Assembly (NCBI RefSeq): GCF_947489255.1 | Contig: NZ_CANLCY010000004.1 | Coordinates: 248,001-312,000 of the forward strand | Origin: an uncultured Microbacterium sp. | GTDB lineage: Bacteria > Actinomycetota > Actinomycetes > Actinomycetales > Microbacteriaceae | Reading direction: 5' to 3' | DNA length: 64,000 bases | Shown: piece after piece, positions 63,008 to 64,000 of the stretch | Layout of the letters: every line of letters starts with the position of its first letter | Position numbering within the stretch: position 1 is the first letter of the stretch | Position numbers and translations under genes: made by a program | Notes under the pieces: model-generated | The model's database searches: none | Told to the model about the DNA's origin: nothing | What the model saw: the letters and a program-made list of their open reading frames with translations, nothing else

Positions 63008-64000
63008 TCAGATTCGCGCGACTCCGGCCTGCGCCAGGTCGACCCGGTGCGCGGAGCGCAGGATCTCGGTGGTGCGGGCGATCTCGTCGTCGACGCGCTC
63101 GGCATCCCAGCCCAGAGGACCGGCGACGGCCTCGGCGACCTCGCGGAGCGTCCGCTCGGTCATGCCGCCGACGAAGGCGAGGTGCGTGCGGCGCAGCAGC
63201 ACGTCGATGAGGTGCACGACCTGCTCGTTCTGCGCGATGAACTCCAGCTCTTCGCGGTAGTAGCCCTCGGCGTCGGGCACCGGGGTCGGCTCGCTCGGCA
63301 GCGCGGCGAGGACCGCGTCGGCACGCGTGCCGTAGCGCTCGAGCATGGCATCCACGAGCTCGGCGGGGTGAGCATTCGTGCGCGCGGAGACCCAGCGCCG
63401 ACGCTGTTCGGGCGTCGCGGGGAAGCCCGCTCCGCCGCCGATCGACAGTCCCTGCGTGCTGACGCGGTGGGGGCGGCGCAGCTTCTGCAGCGTCTTCATG
63501 CTGAGGTGCTCGGCGAGCGCGCGGAAGGTGGTCCACTTGCCGCCGACGAGGCTCATCGCGGGGACGCCGGCGATCTCGTCTTCGACGATGCGGTAGTCGC
63601 GCGAGACGAAGCCGGGAGCGGTGTCGTCGTGGCGGGGGAGCGGACGGATGCCCGAGAACGTGTAGACGATCTGCGAGCGGTCGACGCCGACGGTGGGGAA
63701 GACGTGGCCGATGAGGTCGAAGAAGTACGCGATCTCGTCGTCGGTGCACACGACCGGCTTCGAGGGGTCGGCGTCGATGTCGGTGGTGCCGACGAGGACG
63801 CGGTCCTTGAGCGGGTAGATGAGGACGATGCGGCCGTCGGAGTGCTCGAAGAAGATCTCGCGCCCACCGGTCGCGGCCAGCAGCTCGGGGTTGTCGAGCA
63901 CGATGTGCGAGCCCTTGGTGCCGCCCATGAACTGGGTCTTGAGGCCCATGGCCTCGTTCGCCAGGTCGGTCCAGGGACCGGCGGTGTTCAGGATGACCTT
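63008..64000 (-). CDS. glpD: Glycerol-3-phosphate dehydrogenase, 3' part
   Basis: FAD-linked enzyme that oxidises glycerol-3-phosphate to dihydroxyacetone phosphate and passes electrons to quinones; membrane-associated. Only the C-terminal part (330 residues) is in the window; the frame continues beyond base 64000. The visible part starts KVILNTAGPWTDLANEAMG, a typical GlpD segment, then FEHSDGRIVLIYPLKDRVLVGTTDID and GIRPLP, and ends in the helical cap domain. Downstream genes glpF and glpK share the strand. Confidence 0.95.
   Translation of the reverse strand, partial: KVILNTAGPWTDLANEAMGLKTQFMGGTKGSHIVLDNPELLAATGGREIFFEHSDGRIVLIYPLKDRVLVGTTDIDADPSKPVVCTDDEIAYFFDLIGHVFPTVGVDRSQIVYTFSGIRPLPRHDDTAPGFVSRDYRIVEDEIAGVPAMSLVGGKWTTFRALAEHLSMKTLQKLRRPHRVSTQGLSIGGGAGFPATPEQRRRWVSARTNAHPAELVDAMLERYGTRADAVLAALPSEPTPVPDAEGYYREELEFIAQNEQVVHLIDVLLRRTHLAFVGGMTERTLREVAEAVAGPLGWDAERVDDEIARTTEILRSAHRVDLAQAGVARI

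Overview
The window is high-GC actinobacterial chromosome, most likely Microbacterium or a close relative in the Microbacteriaceae. The evidence is the strong GC-ending codon bias, the actinobacterial gene order argS, lysA, hom, thrC, thrB, rho, prfA, prmC, tsaC, wecA-like, atpI-like, atpBEFHAGDC (nearly the order known from Mycobacterium), a Rho factor with a long low-complexity N-terminal region, and many start codons placed exactly 6 bases after a -10 hexamer, as in leaderless mRNAs. Very long open frames on the opposite strand of most genes are GC-driven shadows and are not annotated.

Layout. 1-5.4 kb: orphan GAF histidine kinase, SRPBCC protein plus FAD oxidoreductase, Nei-type DNA glycosylase and a spore-photoproduct-lyase-like radical SAM protein. 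5.4-11 kb: small family-restricted proteins around a MarR regulator with a divergent operator, then a 32-codon leader peptide with a terminator ahead of rtcB, and several small unknowns. 11.1 kb: tRNA-Arg(CCG). 11.4-17.2 kb: small membrane proteins, a membrane Ser/Thr kinase with a coupled lipoprotein, a transglutaminase-like protein, argS and a DUF2993 protein.

17.2-30.2 kb: an island that splits argS/DUF2993 from lysA. It holds two giant exported proteins of about 1470 residues, each built of three units of one Ig-like domain plus one RCC1-type beta-propeller. Between them is an exported M60/enhancin-like metallopeptidase with its own Ig-like domain and a mucin-binding-like C-terminus. The last gene encodes a cytoplasmic protein that joins an HprK-like P-loop domain to a PqqD-like C-terminus. 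The three exported proteins share one type of Tat signal, and strong hairpins follow each gene. This is the best candidate for an undescribed system: a secreted or surface host- or glycoprotein-directed apparatus with an HprK/PqqD-type accessory protein.

30.4-46 kb: the lysine/threonine block (lysA, hom, thrC, thrB with overlapping starts), rho and prfA. An insertion of a GrpB-like gene, an amidase and cysK-cysE follows, then prmC, tsaC, a WecA-like transferase and an AtpI-like protein. 46-53 kb: the complete F1Fo ATP synthase operon, with an apparent CTG start for atpB and a short epsilon subunit. 53-60.3 kb: yaaA, a DUF5684-type membrane protein, an aldo/keto reductase, a PP2C phosphatase, an amino-acid permease, an asparaginase-II-type enzyme, an OsmC protein and a membrane protein. 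60.3-60.5 kb: a palindrome, a REP-like element and degenerate tandem repeats. 60.5-64 kb: glycerol genes glpK, glpF and glpD (cut by the window end) on the minus strand.

Two window-wide patterns stand out: TANNNT-N6-start (leaderless) promoters, and the heptamer GGATGCC/GGCATCC, which occurs dozens of times and forms the stems of several terminators.
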